Positions 10,142-17,506 of a DNA stretch of 64,000 nucleotides are shown here, piece by piece (the first letter of the stretch is position 1; each line of letters opens with the position of its first letter). The stretch is from DASWJZ01 sp038211615 (GTDB taxonomy: Bacteria > Pseudomonadota > Alphaproteobacteria > Rhizobiales > Afifellaceae). Both the position numbers and the translations under genes were made by a program. Below the pieces are notes generated by a model. The model saw only the letters and a list, made by a program, of their open reading frames with translations, made no database searches and was not told the origin of the DNA. The DNA is taken from assembly GCA_038211615.1 (NCBI GenBank), contig JBBQVL010000010.1, forward strand, positions 1 through 64,000, written 5' to 3'.

Positions 10142-11890
10142 TCAGGCGAAGAGCCCGTGGACATACCAGATCGGGCTTGCCGTTTCGCGGCCGTAGAGGC
10201 CTTCGCGGAAGAGCCAGTAGCGGCGGCCCTCAAAATCCTCGACGCGGAAATAGTCGCGCGTGGCGCGATCCATGTCCTCCCGCCGCCACCACTCCGGCGC
10301 GATGCGCTCCGGCCCCTCGGCGCGCGCCACCTCGTGCATCACACGCCGCCAGCGGAAGCGTAGCGGCGGGCCTTCCGGCACCTCTGCCATCACTTCGACA
10401 GGCTCGGGGCGCGCGAAGAGACGGAGCGGCCGGTCGGGCGGCGTCTCTGCCGCTTCCGGGAAGTCCATGGCCGAAGTGCTGCCACTTAACCTCCCCCTCG
10501 AGGGGAGGTCGAAACCGGCGTGCGAAGCAAAGCCGGTTTCGGGAGGGGGGAGCGACCTCGAGGCTTCCGCCCCCCTCCCGAAGCGCTCCAACGCTGCGGA
10601 CTGGGCAACCGGCTCCGCCAGCACGGCACGCTCGGGGATATGGGTATCGACGGGGATGAAACGGGTGACACGCGCCTCCCCGAGCCGCGCGCCGAGCCGA
10701 TCGAAGAGACGCGCGAGATCCGCGCCGTCCGCTACCTTACCCGCGAGATCGATCTGCGCCGCGTCCTGCGGCTCGGAGCGGAGAACGGCGAGGCGCACCA
10801 TGTCGAAGCCGAAGCCGGCCTCCCATTCAGAGCCGAGCGCCGCGAGCCGCTCCGAAAAGAGCATGGCGACGGTCTCCGGCGCGCGGAGCGGCGCTGCCGT
10901 GCCGACCTCGGCGCGCGCGACCTCTCCGTCGATGCGATAGAAGCTGGCTTCCAGGAGCCGCGCACCAATGCCATGCCGCTCAAGCGCCGGCACCAGCGTG
11001 CGGGCGAGCGAGGCGACCGTCTGCAGGAGCGAGTCCTGATCCACGACCGGCTCGGCGAAACGCCGTTCGGCGGAGAGGCGCGGCGCCGGGCGGCGGGGTG
11101 AAAGCACCTCATCGAGCGCTCCGAGCGCCTGGTCGAGGCGCGTGACGAGGCCGACCCCGAAGCGGGCGGCAAGCGGCGCCCGCGGCTTGCCGATCAACTG
11201 GCCGATGCGTTTCAGCCCGAGCCGGTCGAGCAATGATTCCTCCGCGGCGGGGATGCGGAGCGCGGCGATAGGCAGGCCGGCGATCGCCTCCGCCTCGTCG
11301 CCGGGGGGAATGCACCCGCCCGCGCCGTAATGCGACAGCGCCCAGGCAGTACCGGCGGTGGAAGCGATAGAGCCCCGTGCCGCAAAGCCCTGTCGAGCGA
11401 GACGCTGCAGCACATCGGCAAGGAGCGCCGCTTCGCCGTTGCCCTCGCCGCGGGAGAAGAGATGCGCGCAGCCGGAAATGTCCAGGAACAGGCCATGCGG
11501 CGCATCGAGCGCGACGAGCGGCGTGTAGCGATCGCACCAGTCGGCGAGCTTTTCGAGAAGCGCCCGGTCGACCGCCTCGTCGGCCTCGGCGACGACAAGC
11601 TCGGGAAAGGCGCCGCGCGCATCGGCGAGGCTCGTGCCGAGATGTATCCCGCGCCGCTCGGCCTCCGCATCCATCGCGACGATGCGGAGCGCGCTCTTCA
11701 GCTTCGCCACAATGGCGAGCGGCGTCTTTCCCGGCGCGAAGCTTTCAGGAAGCGCGCCTGAGCCCTGCCCCGCCCCCGCTTTCCGCCAGAGGCGGACGAG
11801 ACGGTCGGTCGGGAGGCGCGGCAGATAGAGGCTGAGGATCCGCGAGGGCGGCCCTCGCTCCCCGCTCGACGAAGCTTCGCTCATGGGCAT
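10142..11890 (-). CDS. imuB: ImuB, Y-family polymerase-like protein of the SOS mutasome
   Basis: Catalytically silent Y-family relative of 582 residues that links the beta clamp to ImuA and DnaE2 during damage-induced mutagenesis. Recognised from the N-terminal SLYLPRLPTDRLVR, the DISGCAHLF segment, the helix-hairpin-helix region ESLLDRLGLKRIGQLIGKP, and the C-terminal RVMHEVARAEGPERIAPEWWR block. A dyad repeat is inserted in frame near residues 445-470 (10490-10553), adding a stretch like LPPPETGFASHAGFDLPSRG. Its first ~48 codons overlap the end of imuA. No dnaE2 gene follows; downstream is the convergent thpR. Confidence 0.92.
   Translation of the reverse strand: MPMSEASSSGERGPPSRILSLYLPRLPTDRLVRLWRKAGAGQGSGALPESFAPGKTPLAIVAKLKSALRIVAMDAEAERRGIHLGTSLADARGAFPELVVAEADEAVDRALLEKLADWCDRYTPLVALDAPHGLFLDISGCAHLFSRGEGNGEAALLADVLQRLARQGFAARGSIASTAGTAWALSHYGAGGCIPPGDEAEAIAGLPIAALRIPAAEESLLDRLGLKRIGQLIGKPRAPLAARFGVGLVTRLDQALGALDEVLSPRRPAPRLSAERRFAEPVVDQDSLLQTVASLARTLVPALERHGIGARLLEASFYRIDGEVARAEVGTAAPLRAPETVAMLFSERLAALGSEWEAGFGFDMVRLAVLRSEPQDAAQIDLAGKVADGADLARLFDRLGARLGEARVTRFIPVDTHIPERAVLAEPVAQSAALERFGRGAEASRSLPPPETGFASHAGFDLPSRGRLSGSTSAMDFPEAAETPPDRPLRLFARPEPVEVMAEVPEGPPLRFRWRRVMHEVARAEGPERIAPEWWRREDMDRATRDYFRVEDFEGRRYWLFREGLYGRETASPIWYVHGLFA
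10490..10553. repeat. Dyad repeat inserted in frame within imuB
   Basis: Inner arms CGAAACCGGC (10510-10519) and GCCGGTTTCG (10532-10541) are perfect inverted repeats, flanked by C-rich (10490-10497) and G-rich (10541-10550) outer arms. In the imuB frame it encodes LPPPETGFASHAGFDLPSRG, a peptide pattern typical of repeat-derived insertions rather than of ImuB. Confidence 0.75.
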
Positions 11891-12668
11891 TCCACTCCAC
11901 CGTGAAGGCGCCTGTCGGCCCCAGCCGGTTCTTCTCCAGCGTCAGTCGCCAGGCCATGCGGCCCACTCCAGCGGTGAAGCCGCCGATATCGCCGGCCGGC
12001 GCCGGAGCGACGCCGAAACGGATCTCCGCCGCGCTCGGCTCGGCCCATTCATTGCCGAGGCGGAGGAGCAGGCCGGTGACGCCTCCCTCGCGCGCACGCA
12101 GCGCACAGCGGCGGGTGGCCGAAAGATCGAGCGACGCCTGCCGCAGTTCGCAGACCGCCATCGTGAGGCCATGGCAGTCGAGCGCCGCCTCGAAGGCCCA
12201 CAGCGCCTCCTTCTCCGTACGCACTGCGACCTCGATGACCCGCGCCGGGTCGAGCCCGAGCGCGGCAAGGCCGGGCGCATAGAGCGCGCCAGTCTCGCGG
12301 CGGAGGTCGGCTTCGCCGATCCAGACGAGGGCGGAGAACTTTCCTGCCGCCATCAGCCGTGCAACGAGCGCCAGCGCGAAGCCGCTCGCCGCGCCGCCAT
12401 CGCGGCTCTGCCCGGCGCGGATTTCGGTCAGCGCCGCGAGAGGCACGCCGCCGTCGAGAACGGCGTCGAGAGCGGCAATGCCGAGCGCGAGCCGTCCGCG
12501 CGATTTCCCCCCCGCCCGCGGTTCGCCAGCGGTCCGGAGAACCAGCGGGTCGGGAGGTGAAAACACGGCGTCGGGCAGCCGGTCCTCCTCGGCCAGCCGG
12601 CCTTCGATCCGGGCGATATCGCGGCGCAGACGGCAAAGCTCCGCATGCACCACGGCGGGGATAGTCAT
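11745..12668 (-). CDS. imuA: ImuA, RecA-like partner of the ImuB-DnaE2 mutasome
   Basis: ImuA-family protein of 307 residues with a RecA-fold middle part. Seen are RLALGIAALDAVLDGGVPLA (the region where RecA/SulA-like relatives have their fold start), the WIGEADLRRETGALYAPG block, and a C-terminal GAFTVEWNAHERSF typical of the family. It works with ImuB and DnaE2 in translesion synthesis. An SOS box lies 18 bases upstream. The reading frame runs about 145 bases into imuB before stopping, a longer overlap than usual, so the last ~35 residues (Pro/Arg/Ser-rich) may be of no function. Confidence 0.88.
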   Translation of the reverse strand: MTIPAVVHAELCRLRRDIARIEGRLAEEDRLPDAVFSPPDPLVLRTAGEPRAGGKSRGRLALGIAALDAVLDGGVPLAALTEIRAGQSRDGGAASGFALALVARLMAAGKFSALVWIGEADLRRETGALYAPGLAALGLDPARVIEVAVRTEKEALWAFEAALDCHGLTMAVCELRQASLDLSATRRCALRAREGGVTGLLLRLGNEWAEPSAAEIRFGVAPAPAGDIGGFTAGVGRMAWRLTLEKNRLGPTGAFTVEWNAHERSFVERGARAALADPQPLSAAPPDRPSRPPLAESGGGAGLRRAS

Positions 12669-12685
12669 GGCGGGTCAAATCTTGT

Positions 12686-12700
12686 GTTCTGCTTTTGTTC
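12686..12700. promoter_or_regulatory. LexA (SOS) box upstream of imuA
   Basis: GTTC at 12686-12689, seven bases, GTTC at 12697-12700: an exact match to the alphaproteobacterial LexA direct-repeat consensus GTTC-N7-GTTC (GAAC-N7-GAAC on the coding strand). It sits immediately upstream of the imuA start, where LexA would block the promoter. Confidence 0.9.
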
Positions 12701-12749
12701 CAGTAAAATCCCGAACACCACAGGAGTCAAGGATGTGGCAAATGGTCCG

Positions 12750-12794
12750 CATATGACGTTGAAGGCAGCATCATATGGTGCTATTTATAGCGCC
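12750..12794 (+). promoter_or_regulatory. Promoter and inverted-repeat operator of the DUF2384-RES pair
   Basis: CATATGA (12750-12756) and TCATATG (12771-12777) form a perfect inverted repeat with 21-bp centre spacing, two turns of the helix. A -35-like TTGAAG (12759-12764) lies between the arms, and a -10-like TATTTA (12782-12787) follows after 17 bp. The predicted transcription start falls at about 12794, directly before the ATG, and no ribosome-binding site is visible, so the message may be leaderless. The operator would suit autorepression by the HTH antitoxin. Confidence 0.55.
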
Positions 12795-13241
12795 ATGCCA
12801 AGACCTGTCTCGAAGACTCGCTCCTTCACGCCGGGGATAGGAAACGCTCTTCCCCAAACCTTCACGGATTCGGCGGAGCGCGCGCGGCTTACGCCAACTG
12901 CGCTGAAGGCAATCCGCAACCTTGCCGCCGCATGGAGTCTCACCGGCAACGATGCGGCCGCGCTTGTCGGCGTATCGCCGAGCACCTGGGACCGGATCAG
13001 CGCCGACGGCTGGAGGCAGACCTTCTCGCAGGATCAGCTTACCCGCATCTCGGCGCTGGTGGGTATCTTCAAGGGCTTGCACCTCCTCTTTGCCGACGAC
13101 ATGGCCGATCGCTGGCCACGGCTTCAGAACAGCGGCCCGCTCTTCCAGAACCTGACCCCGATCGCAGCGATGCAGCAGGGCGGGATTCCGCTGATGCTCG
13201 ACATACGCCAGCATGTCGATGCGCTGCGGGGCGGACTCTGA
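12795..13241 (+). CDS. MbcA/ParS/Xre-family antitoxin (DUF2384)
   Basis: Antitoxin of 148 residues with an Xre-like helix-turn-helix half (about residues 30-85: ALKAIRNLAAAWSLTGNDAA then VSPSTWDRISADGW) and a C-terminal DUF2384 half (QDQLTRISALVGIFKGLHLL, and the PLMLDIRQHVDALRGG tail that plugs the toxin in studied pairs). It neutralises the RES protein encoded next and probably represses the operon. ATG 12795 is chosen over the in-frame 12753 because the latter lies within the operator/promoter. Its stop overlaps the toxin start (ATGA at 13241). Confidence 0.87.
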   Translation: MPRPVSKTRSFTPGIGNALPQTFTDSAERARLTPTALKAIRNLAAAWSLTGNDAAALVGVSPSTWDRISADGWRQTFSQDQLTRISALVGIFKGLHLLFADDMADRWPRLQNSGPLFQNLTPIAAMQQGGIPLMLDIRQHVDALRGGL

Positions 13242-13969
13242 TGAACGCCGCCGGGGGCGCCAGCGGAACGCCCCCGATCCCTGCCGACCTCTCCTTCCCT
13301 CTCGCGCGCCTCGCTCTTGAGCGGACAGTGCGTCTCGTCTCGACGGCGCGCCTGCGTGATCCCGTCCTGCTCGCGCTCGTCGATGCCGAGGATCTCGATG
13401 CGCTGGCGGAGATCGAAGGCGCGACCAGCGCGCGCCTTCGCGCCGAGGTCCATGGTTCGGCGCAGATCCAGTCGAAGGAGCTGGTATTCGGGTTGCCGCA
13501 TGCGGCCTTCATCAATGCCGCCTTCGCTTACTGGCGGCCGCGGGAACTCAACCGCTTCAACGGACCCGGGCGCGGCGCATGGTATGCGGCGCTCGCGGTG
13601 GAGACTTGCATCGCGGAGGTGAGCTTCCACCTCACCCGAGAATTCGTGCGCATCAACGATTTCACCGCCACGGTCGAATGCGCGGAGCTGTTCGCGAGTT
13701 TCGCCGGAGATTTCGTCGATCTCCGCGCGGCCCTCCCCGCGCCGACCTGCCTGCATCCCGATCCGGCAATCGGATATCCGGCCGGCAATGCGCTCGCGGA
13801 TATCGCACGGGCGCGCGGCCACAACGGCGTCGTCTACCCGTCGGCGCGGCACAAGGAAGGCACGTGCCTGGTGGCGCTCTGGCCGCAGGCGGTGCAATCC
13901 GTCGTGCAGGGCGGAGTGATCCGCCTCGCCTGGCGGGGTATACGGGAACCGGAAGCAGAGCGTATCTGA
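13241..13969 (+). CDS. RES-domain toxin
   Basis: RES toxin of 242 residues; studied members (MbcT, ParT, Res) degrade NAD+ or ADP-ribosylate a target, and are held inactive by a DUF2384 partner. The RES core runs from about residue 100: ELNRFNGPGRGAWYAAL, ETCIAEVSFHL and the late YPSARHKEGTCLVALWP, which supply the conserved Arg, Tyr, Glu and Ser of the ADP-ribosyltransferase-like site. The first ~95 residues are longer than in compact RES toxins. Starts in an ATGA overlap with the antitoxin; an adenine deaminase gene begins eight bases after its stop. Confidence 0.87.
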   Translation: MNAAGGASGTPPIPADLSFPLARLALERTVRLVSTARLRDPVLLALVDAEDLDALAEIEGATSARLRAEVHGSAQIQSKELVFGLPHAAFINAAFAYWRPRELNRFNGPGRGAWYAALAVETCIAEVSFHLTREFVRINDFTATVECAELFASFAGDFVDLRAALPAPTCLHPDPAIGYPAGNALADIARARGHNGVVYPSARHKEGTCLVALWPQAVQSVVQGGVIRLAWRGIREPEAERI

Positions 13970-13977
13970 GGAGCGGA

Positions 13978-15768
13978 ATGCTGAAGAGCTGGCCCGATAG
14001 CGCCAAGCGGCTGGTCGATGTCGCCATGGGGCGGAGCGCGGCGGACATGGTGGTCCGCGGCGGACGCTGGGTGAACGTCTATTCCGGCGAGATCATCCCG
14101 GGCACCGATGTTGCGATCGCCGACGGGCGCTTCGCCTATGTGGGCGAGGACGCGAGCCATACAATCGGGCCGCAAACGAGGGTGATCGAGGCCGAGGGGC
14201 GCTACCTCGTCCCCGGCCTCTGCGACGCCCACATGCATGTCGAAAGCGGCATGGTGACGGTGACCGAGTTCGCCCGCGCCGTGATCCCGCACGGCACGAC
14301 GTCGATGTTCATCGACCCGCACGAGATCGCCAACGTGCTGGGACTCGCCGGCGTGAAACTGATGCACGACGAGGCGATGGCCCTCCCCGTCAACATCTTC
14401 GTGCAGATGCCGAGCTGCGTTCCAAGCGCGCCGGGACTGGAGAACGCCGGCGCGAGCCTCGGGCCCGAAGAGGTGCGCGAGGCGATGGCGTGGCCCAACA
14501 TCATCGGCCTCGGCGAGATGATGAACTTCCCTGGCGTCGTCGCCGGCGACGCAAAAATGCTGGGCGAGATCGCCGCGACGCAGATGGCGGGCAAAACGGT
14601 CGGCGGCCACTACGCCTCCCCCGATCTCGGACGCGCCTTCCATGCCTACGCCGCCGGCGGTCCGGTGGACGATCACGAAGGCACGCGGGCAGAGGATGCG
14701 ATCGCGCGCGTCCGCCAGGGGATGCGCGCCATGCTGCGGCTCGGCTCCGCCTGGTTCGACGTCGCCGCGCAGATCAAGGCGGTGACCGAGAGCGGGCTCG
14801 ACCCGCGAAACTTCATCCTCTGCACCGATGACTGCCATCCCGGGACGCTGGTGCATGAAGGACACATGGACCGCGTCGTGCGGCACGCGATCGCGCAGGG
14901 CCTGAAGCCGATCACGGCGATCCAGATGGCGACACTCAATACCGCGCAGCATTTCGGGCTGGAGCGCGAGCTCGGCTCGATCACGCCCGGCCGGCGCGGC
15001 GACCTTATCCTGACCTCCGATCTTGTCGCGCTGCCGGTCGAAATGGTGATCGCACGCGGCGTGGTGATGGCGGAGAACGGACGTCTCGTCGCGGACCTGC
15101 CTCCCTACGCCTATCCGGATTTCTCGCGCGGGACGGTGAAGGTCGGCAGAAGCATCGCGGCCGAGGATTTCGACATCGCCGCGCCAAAGGGCGCGAACGC
15201 CGTCACGGCGCGCGTGATCGGCGTGATCGAAAACCAGGCTCCGACGCGCGCGCTCGAACGAACCCTGGCCGTGACCGACGGGCTGGTCGAATCCGACAAG
15301 GCGCAGGACGTCTGCCAGATCGCGATCGTCGAACGGCATCGCGGCAGCGGCGCGGTGACAAATGCCTTCGTCTCGGGTTTCGGCTACGTCGCGGATTGCG
15401 CCGTCGCGAGCACGGTCGCGCACGACAGCCATCACATCATCGTCGTCGGCACCAGCAAGAGCGACATGGCGCAGGCCGCGAACCGGCTGCAGCAGGTCGG
15501 CGGCGGCGTGGTGGTGGTGAGCGGGGGCGAGGAGCTGGCGCTGGTCGAGCTGCCGATTGCCGGACTGATGTCGGACGAGCGCGCCGAGATCGTCGCCGCG
15601 AAGGCGACCCGCATGGTTGAGGCGATGCGCGCCTGCGGCTGCTCGCTCAACAACGCCTTCATGCAGCACTCGCTGCTTGCGCTCGTGGTCATCCCGGAGT
15701 TGCGCATCTCGGATGTCGGATTGGTCGACGTGCGGACGTTCAAGAAGACGGAGCTGTTCGTCGCTTGA
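13978..15768 (+). CDS. ade: Adenine deaminase (AdeC type)
   Basis: Amidohydrolase of 596 residues that converts adenine to hypoxanthine in purine salvage, cytoplasmic. Seen are PGLCDAHMHVESGM (metal-binding HxH), IDPHEIANVLG, the GHYASPDL and DDCHPGTLVHEGHMD blocks with metal-ligand His/Asp, and the C-terminal AdeC-specific domain ending ELRISDVGLVDVRTFK. ATG 13978 is supported by GAGGAG at 13968-13973 and by the family start; the frame is open far upstream but that part shadows the RES gene. It may be co-transcribed with the toxin-antitoxin pair (8 bases apart), a chance arrangement as far as can be told. Confidence 0.93.
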   Translation: MLKSWPDSAKRLVDVAMGRSAADMVVRGGRWVNVYSGEIIPGTDVAIADGRFAYVGEDASHTIGPQTRVIEAEGRYLVPGLCDAHMHVESGMVTVTEFARAVIPHGTTSMFIDPHEIANVLGLAGVKLMHDEAMALPVNIFVQMPSCVPSAPGLENAGASLGPEEVREAMAWPNIIGLGEMMNFPGVVAGDAKMLGEIAATQMAGKTVGGHYASPDLGRAFHAYAAGGPVDDHEGTRAEDAIARVRQGMRAMLRLGSAWFDVAAQIKAVTESGLDPRNFILCTDDCHPGTLVHEGHMDRVVRHAIAQGLKPITAIQMATLNTAQHFGLERELGSITPGRRGDLILTSDLVALPVEMVIARGVVMAENGRLVADLPPYAYPDFSRGTVKVGRSIAAEDFDIAAPKGANAVTARVIGVIENQAPTRALERTLAVTDGLVESDKAQDVCQIAIVERHRGSGAVTNAFVSGFGYVADCAVASTVAHDSHHIIVVGTSKSDMAQAANRLQQVGGGVVVVSGGEELALVELPIAGLMSDERAEIVAAKATRMVEAMRACGCSLNNAFMQHSLLALVVIPELRISDVGLVDVRTFKKTELFVA

Positions 15769-15889
15769 GAACAACGTGAGCGGGTAGGCGTCCGGCAGAC
15801 ATCCTGCGAAGCGCCCGGATTAATGCGCTGGAGGGCGCCCGTATTGATCCACAGCCAGTAGCGAACGAAGCCCGTTGGCCAAGGATTCC

Positions 15890-15945
15890 GCCCTTGCTTG
15901 TTATTTCATAACAGTCGTCATTTGATATATTATAACAGAACGCGA
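15890..15945. promoter_or_regulatory. AT-rich palindromic regulatory stretch upstream of the CWNC protein
   Basis: In the 465-base gap 15769-16233 this part is strikingly AT-rich for the region. TGTTAT (15899-15904) and ATAACA (15908-15913) form a perfect inverted repeat, and ATAACAG recurs at 15932-15938, exactly 24 bases after the copy at 15908. Several -10-like hexamers overlap (TATATT 15926, TATAAC 15931) but no clear -35 is seen. It probably holds the promoter and an operator for the transcript that begins the RNA leader below. The rest of 15769-15889 shows nothing I can name. Confidence 0.4.
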
Positions 15946-16057
15946 ATACCCTACCTTCCGCGACAGCGCAGCGGCGGTTTTTTCACGGCTTTTCCGTTTT
16001 GTAACTTGTGCATTCCTGACCGCTGAGAGAAATTCCCGCGGTCTTCGCTCGGAATTC

Positions 16058-16156
16058 AGACAGGCACCCGCTCAATGATTTACCCATAGGCGACGCGCTG
16101 CATCTGGCGGATGTCAGACATCCCCGGGACGGCGTTGCCGAGCATGGTGCCTGTCT
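16058..16156 (+). ncRNA. Nested long-stem RNA leader upstream of the CWNC protein
   Basis: Three helices stack on one another. Outer: AGACAGGCACC (16058-16068) with GGTGCCTGTCT (16146-16156), 11 perfect pairs, continued by GCTC (16070-16073) with GAGC (16140-16143). Middle: GGCGACGC (16089-16096) with GCGTTGCC (16132-16139), one G-T. Inner: GGATGT (16109-16114) with ACATCC (16118-16123). A single 15-base asymmetric bulge, 16074-16088, lies between outer and middle helices. No reading frame of interest is in it. It resembles a riboswitch-like or sRNA fold, but I do not recognise the family. Confidence 0.5.
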
Positions 16157-16189
16157 TCGGAGCCGGTTTCCCGAGCGCGGGTATGAGGG

Positions 16190-16209
16190 GGTCACCCTTC
16201 CGGGTGGCC
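16190..16209 (+). promoter_or_regulatory. Hairpin just before the ribosome-binding site of the CWNC protein
   Basis: GGTCACCC (16190-16197), loop TTCC, GGGTGGCC (16202-16209) with one T-G pair. It ends 10 bases before the GAAGGAG at 16220-16226. It could be part of the leader switch or simply stabilise the message; there is no T-run, so it is not a terminator. Confidence 0.4.
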
Positions 16210-16233
16210 TGTGCTTTCTGAAGGAGACGTAAA

Positions 16234-16461
16234 ATGGCAGACGCAAAAGTCAAACTGACCAAGAAGGGCGACAAGGACAAGGTCGACGCGAAGAAGATCG
16301 GCAAGGGCACGAAGCCCCAGGTCAGCGATGTCGAGGGTCAGTCCCGGTCGTGGACCGGCGCGGTTTGCTGGAACTGCTGGGCCGTGAACGACGTGGTCGT
16401 CGATAGCAGCGTGTATATCGGCTACTATTGCTGGAACTGCGGCGCCTATTTCGAGGTCTGA
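16234..16461 (+). CDS. 75-residue protein with two CWNC motifs (zinc-ribbon-like), unknown function
   Basis: Not recognised. Residues 1-30 are Lys/Asp-rich and probably disordered. Residues 40-75 are aromatic and carry Cys45-x2-Cys48 and Cys66-x2-Cys69, each as CWNC, 17 residues apart, the pattern of a zinc ribbon. No signal peptide or double-glycine leader is seen. It has a strong ribosome-binding site (GAAGGAG, 16220-16226), a structured leader in front and its own terminator behind, so it is likely made in much larger amounts than the TPR, ABC, GAF and protease genes downstream. Possible roles are a small metal-binding regulator or a peptide cargo of the exporter; neither is shown. Confidence 0.7.
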   Translation: MADAKVKLTKKGDKDKVDAKKIGKGTKPQVSDVEGQSRSWTGAVCWNCWAVNDVVVDSSVYIGYYCWNCGAYFEV

Positions 16462-16477
16462 GGCGCGCTTCTGATCC

Positions 16478-16509
16478 GGGGGCGGCGAGATTCGCCGCCC
16501 CTTCTTCTT
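16478..16509 (+). terminator. Terminator/attenuator between the CWNC protein and the TPR gene
   Basis: GGGGCGGCG (16479-16487), 5-base loop, CGCCGCCCC (16493-16501), then TTCTTCTT. It lies 17 bases after the small-protein stop and inside the presumed operon, and ends 16 bases before the next start. Confidence 0.8.
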
Positions 16510-16524
16510 GGGCGCCGAAAGGGG

Positions 16525-17421
16525 ATGAAGACCATGCAGGCCGAACTTTCCGCCGATGCGCCCGAAGAGACCCGGCTGGCGATAGCGCGGCGCAACGCGA
16601 CGCTGCAACGCGAGGCCTTCGGGAATTCCAGGGGACAAGCGGCGCGTGGTCGCCTGATCGACTCGCTCGTGGCGCTCGCCGACGAATGCCTCGCCGTCGG
16701 TGACGAGGCCGCTGCCTCGGCTGTACTGGGCGAGGCAGCGGGACTGCTGCCGGAAAAGCTCCCGGCCGATGGCGAATGGCGCGGCCGATCGGTGATGCTG
16801 CATCGCTCCACGGCGGGGCTGGCGCAGAAACAGGGCCGGCATGCCGTCGCGGTAACGGCATTCGAGGCGGCGCTTTCCATCCTCCCTGCTGATATCGCGC
16901 GCGCCGGGCGTGACGCGAATGCGGCGCGGCTGCAGCTTCTCGTGCATCTGGCGCGCTCGCGCCTGGCGCTCGGGCAGGCGCGGAAGGTCATTGCGGACAT
17001 GAGCCGCGCGGAGAAGGTCATGGCAGCGCTGGATGGCGCCCTTCCCTCGCGCGCCATCGAGACGGTGCGGGCGGCGGTACTCGCCAATGCCGGCGCGGGA
17101 TTGGCGGCGCTGGAGCAGATGGACGCCGCGGAAATGAAGTTCGCGGCCAGCATCGCGGCGATCGACACCCTCGCAAATCCGGAACTCGCGGGATTTCGGA
17201 CACAGGTGTTGAATGGCTGGGCCGGTGCGCTTCGGAGCGCCGGGCGGGAAGCCGACGCAACCGCGATGCTCTCCGCATTCTCCAGTCCTTGGCGCGCCAA
17301 TCCTTCGCTCCATGTCCACGATGCGAATTGCGGCCACGATCATGGTCAGGGGCACGCGCACGGCCATGTGCATCACGATCACCACGAGCACGACGCCGAT
17401 TGCGGCTGCGGCTCGCATTGA
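16525..17421 (+). CDS. TPR-like helical protein with a His/Cys-rich metal-binding tail
   Basis: Protein of 298 residues, not assigned to a named family. Residues ~15-255 are alpha-helical repeats of TPR character (for example AVTAFEAALSILP, RLALGQARKVIADMSRAEKV, GAGLAALEQMDAAEMKFAAS). The last ~37 residues are packed with His and Cys (LHVHDANCGHDHGQGH, then HVHHDHHEHDADCGCGSH), a composition seen in Ni, Zn or Co storage and delivery proteins. No signal peptide. It follows the zinc-ribbon-like protein past a terminator and precedes the ABC exporter by 85 bases, suggesting that metal binding matters in this block. ATG 16534 is an alternative start. Confidence 0.75.
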   Translation: MKTMQAELSADAPEETRLAIARRNATLQREAFGNSRGQAARGRLIDSLVALADECLAVGDEAAASAVLGEAAGLLPEKLPADGEWRGRSVMLHRSTAGLAQKQGRHAVAVTAFEAALSILPADIARAGRDANAARLQLLVHLARSRLALGQARKVIADMSRAEKVMAALDGALPSRAIETVRAAVLANAGAGLAALEQMDAAEMKFAASIAAIDTLANPELAGFRTQVLNGWAGALRSAGREADATAMLSAFSSPWRANPSLHVHDANCGHDHGQGHAHGHVHHDHHEHDADCGCGSH

Positions 17422-17506
17422 CGCCGGGCGCAATGTCGCGTTCACAGGGCGCGGCTTGATTTGGCGGCCGGTCTAGGCTGAGAACGGCTGCAATTCCGGG
17501 GGAGCC

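Noticed and set aside
15890..15945. AT-rich inverted repeats as a phage or island attachment site
   Set aside because: No integrase, no flanking tRNA and no matching direct repeat elsewhere in the window. A promoter/operator explains it more simply.
16234..16461. The 75-residue protein as a class II bacteriocin or lanthipeptide precursor
   Set aside because: There is no double-glycine leader, no C39 peptidase on the exporter and no modification enzyme. The CxxC-x17-CxxC pattern fits a zinc ribbon at least as well, so a named class would be over-reading.
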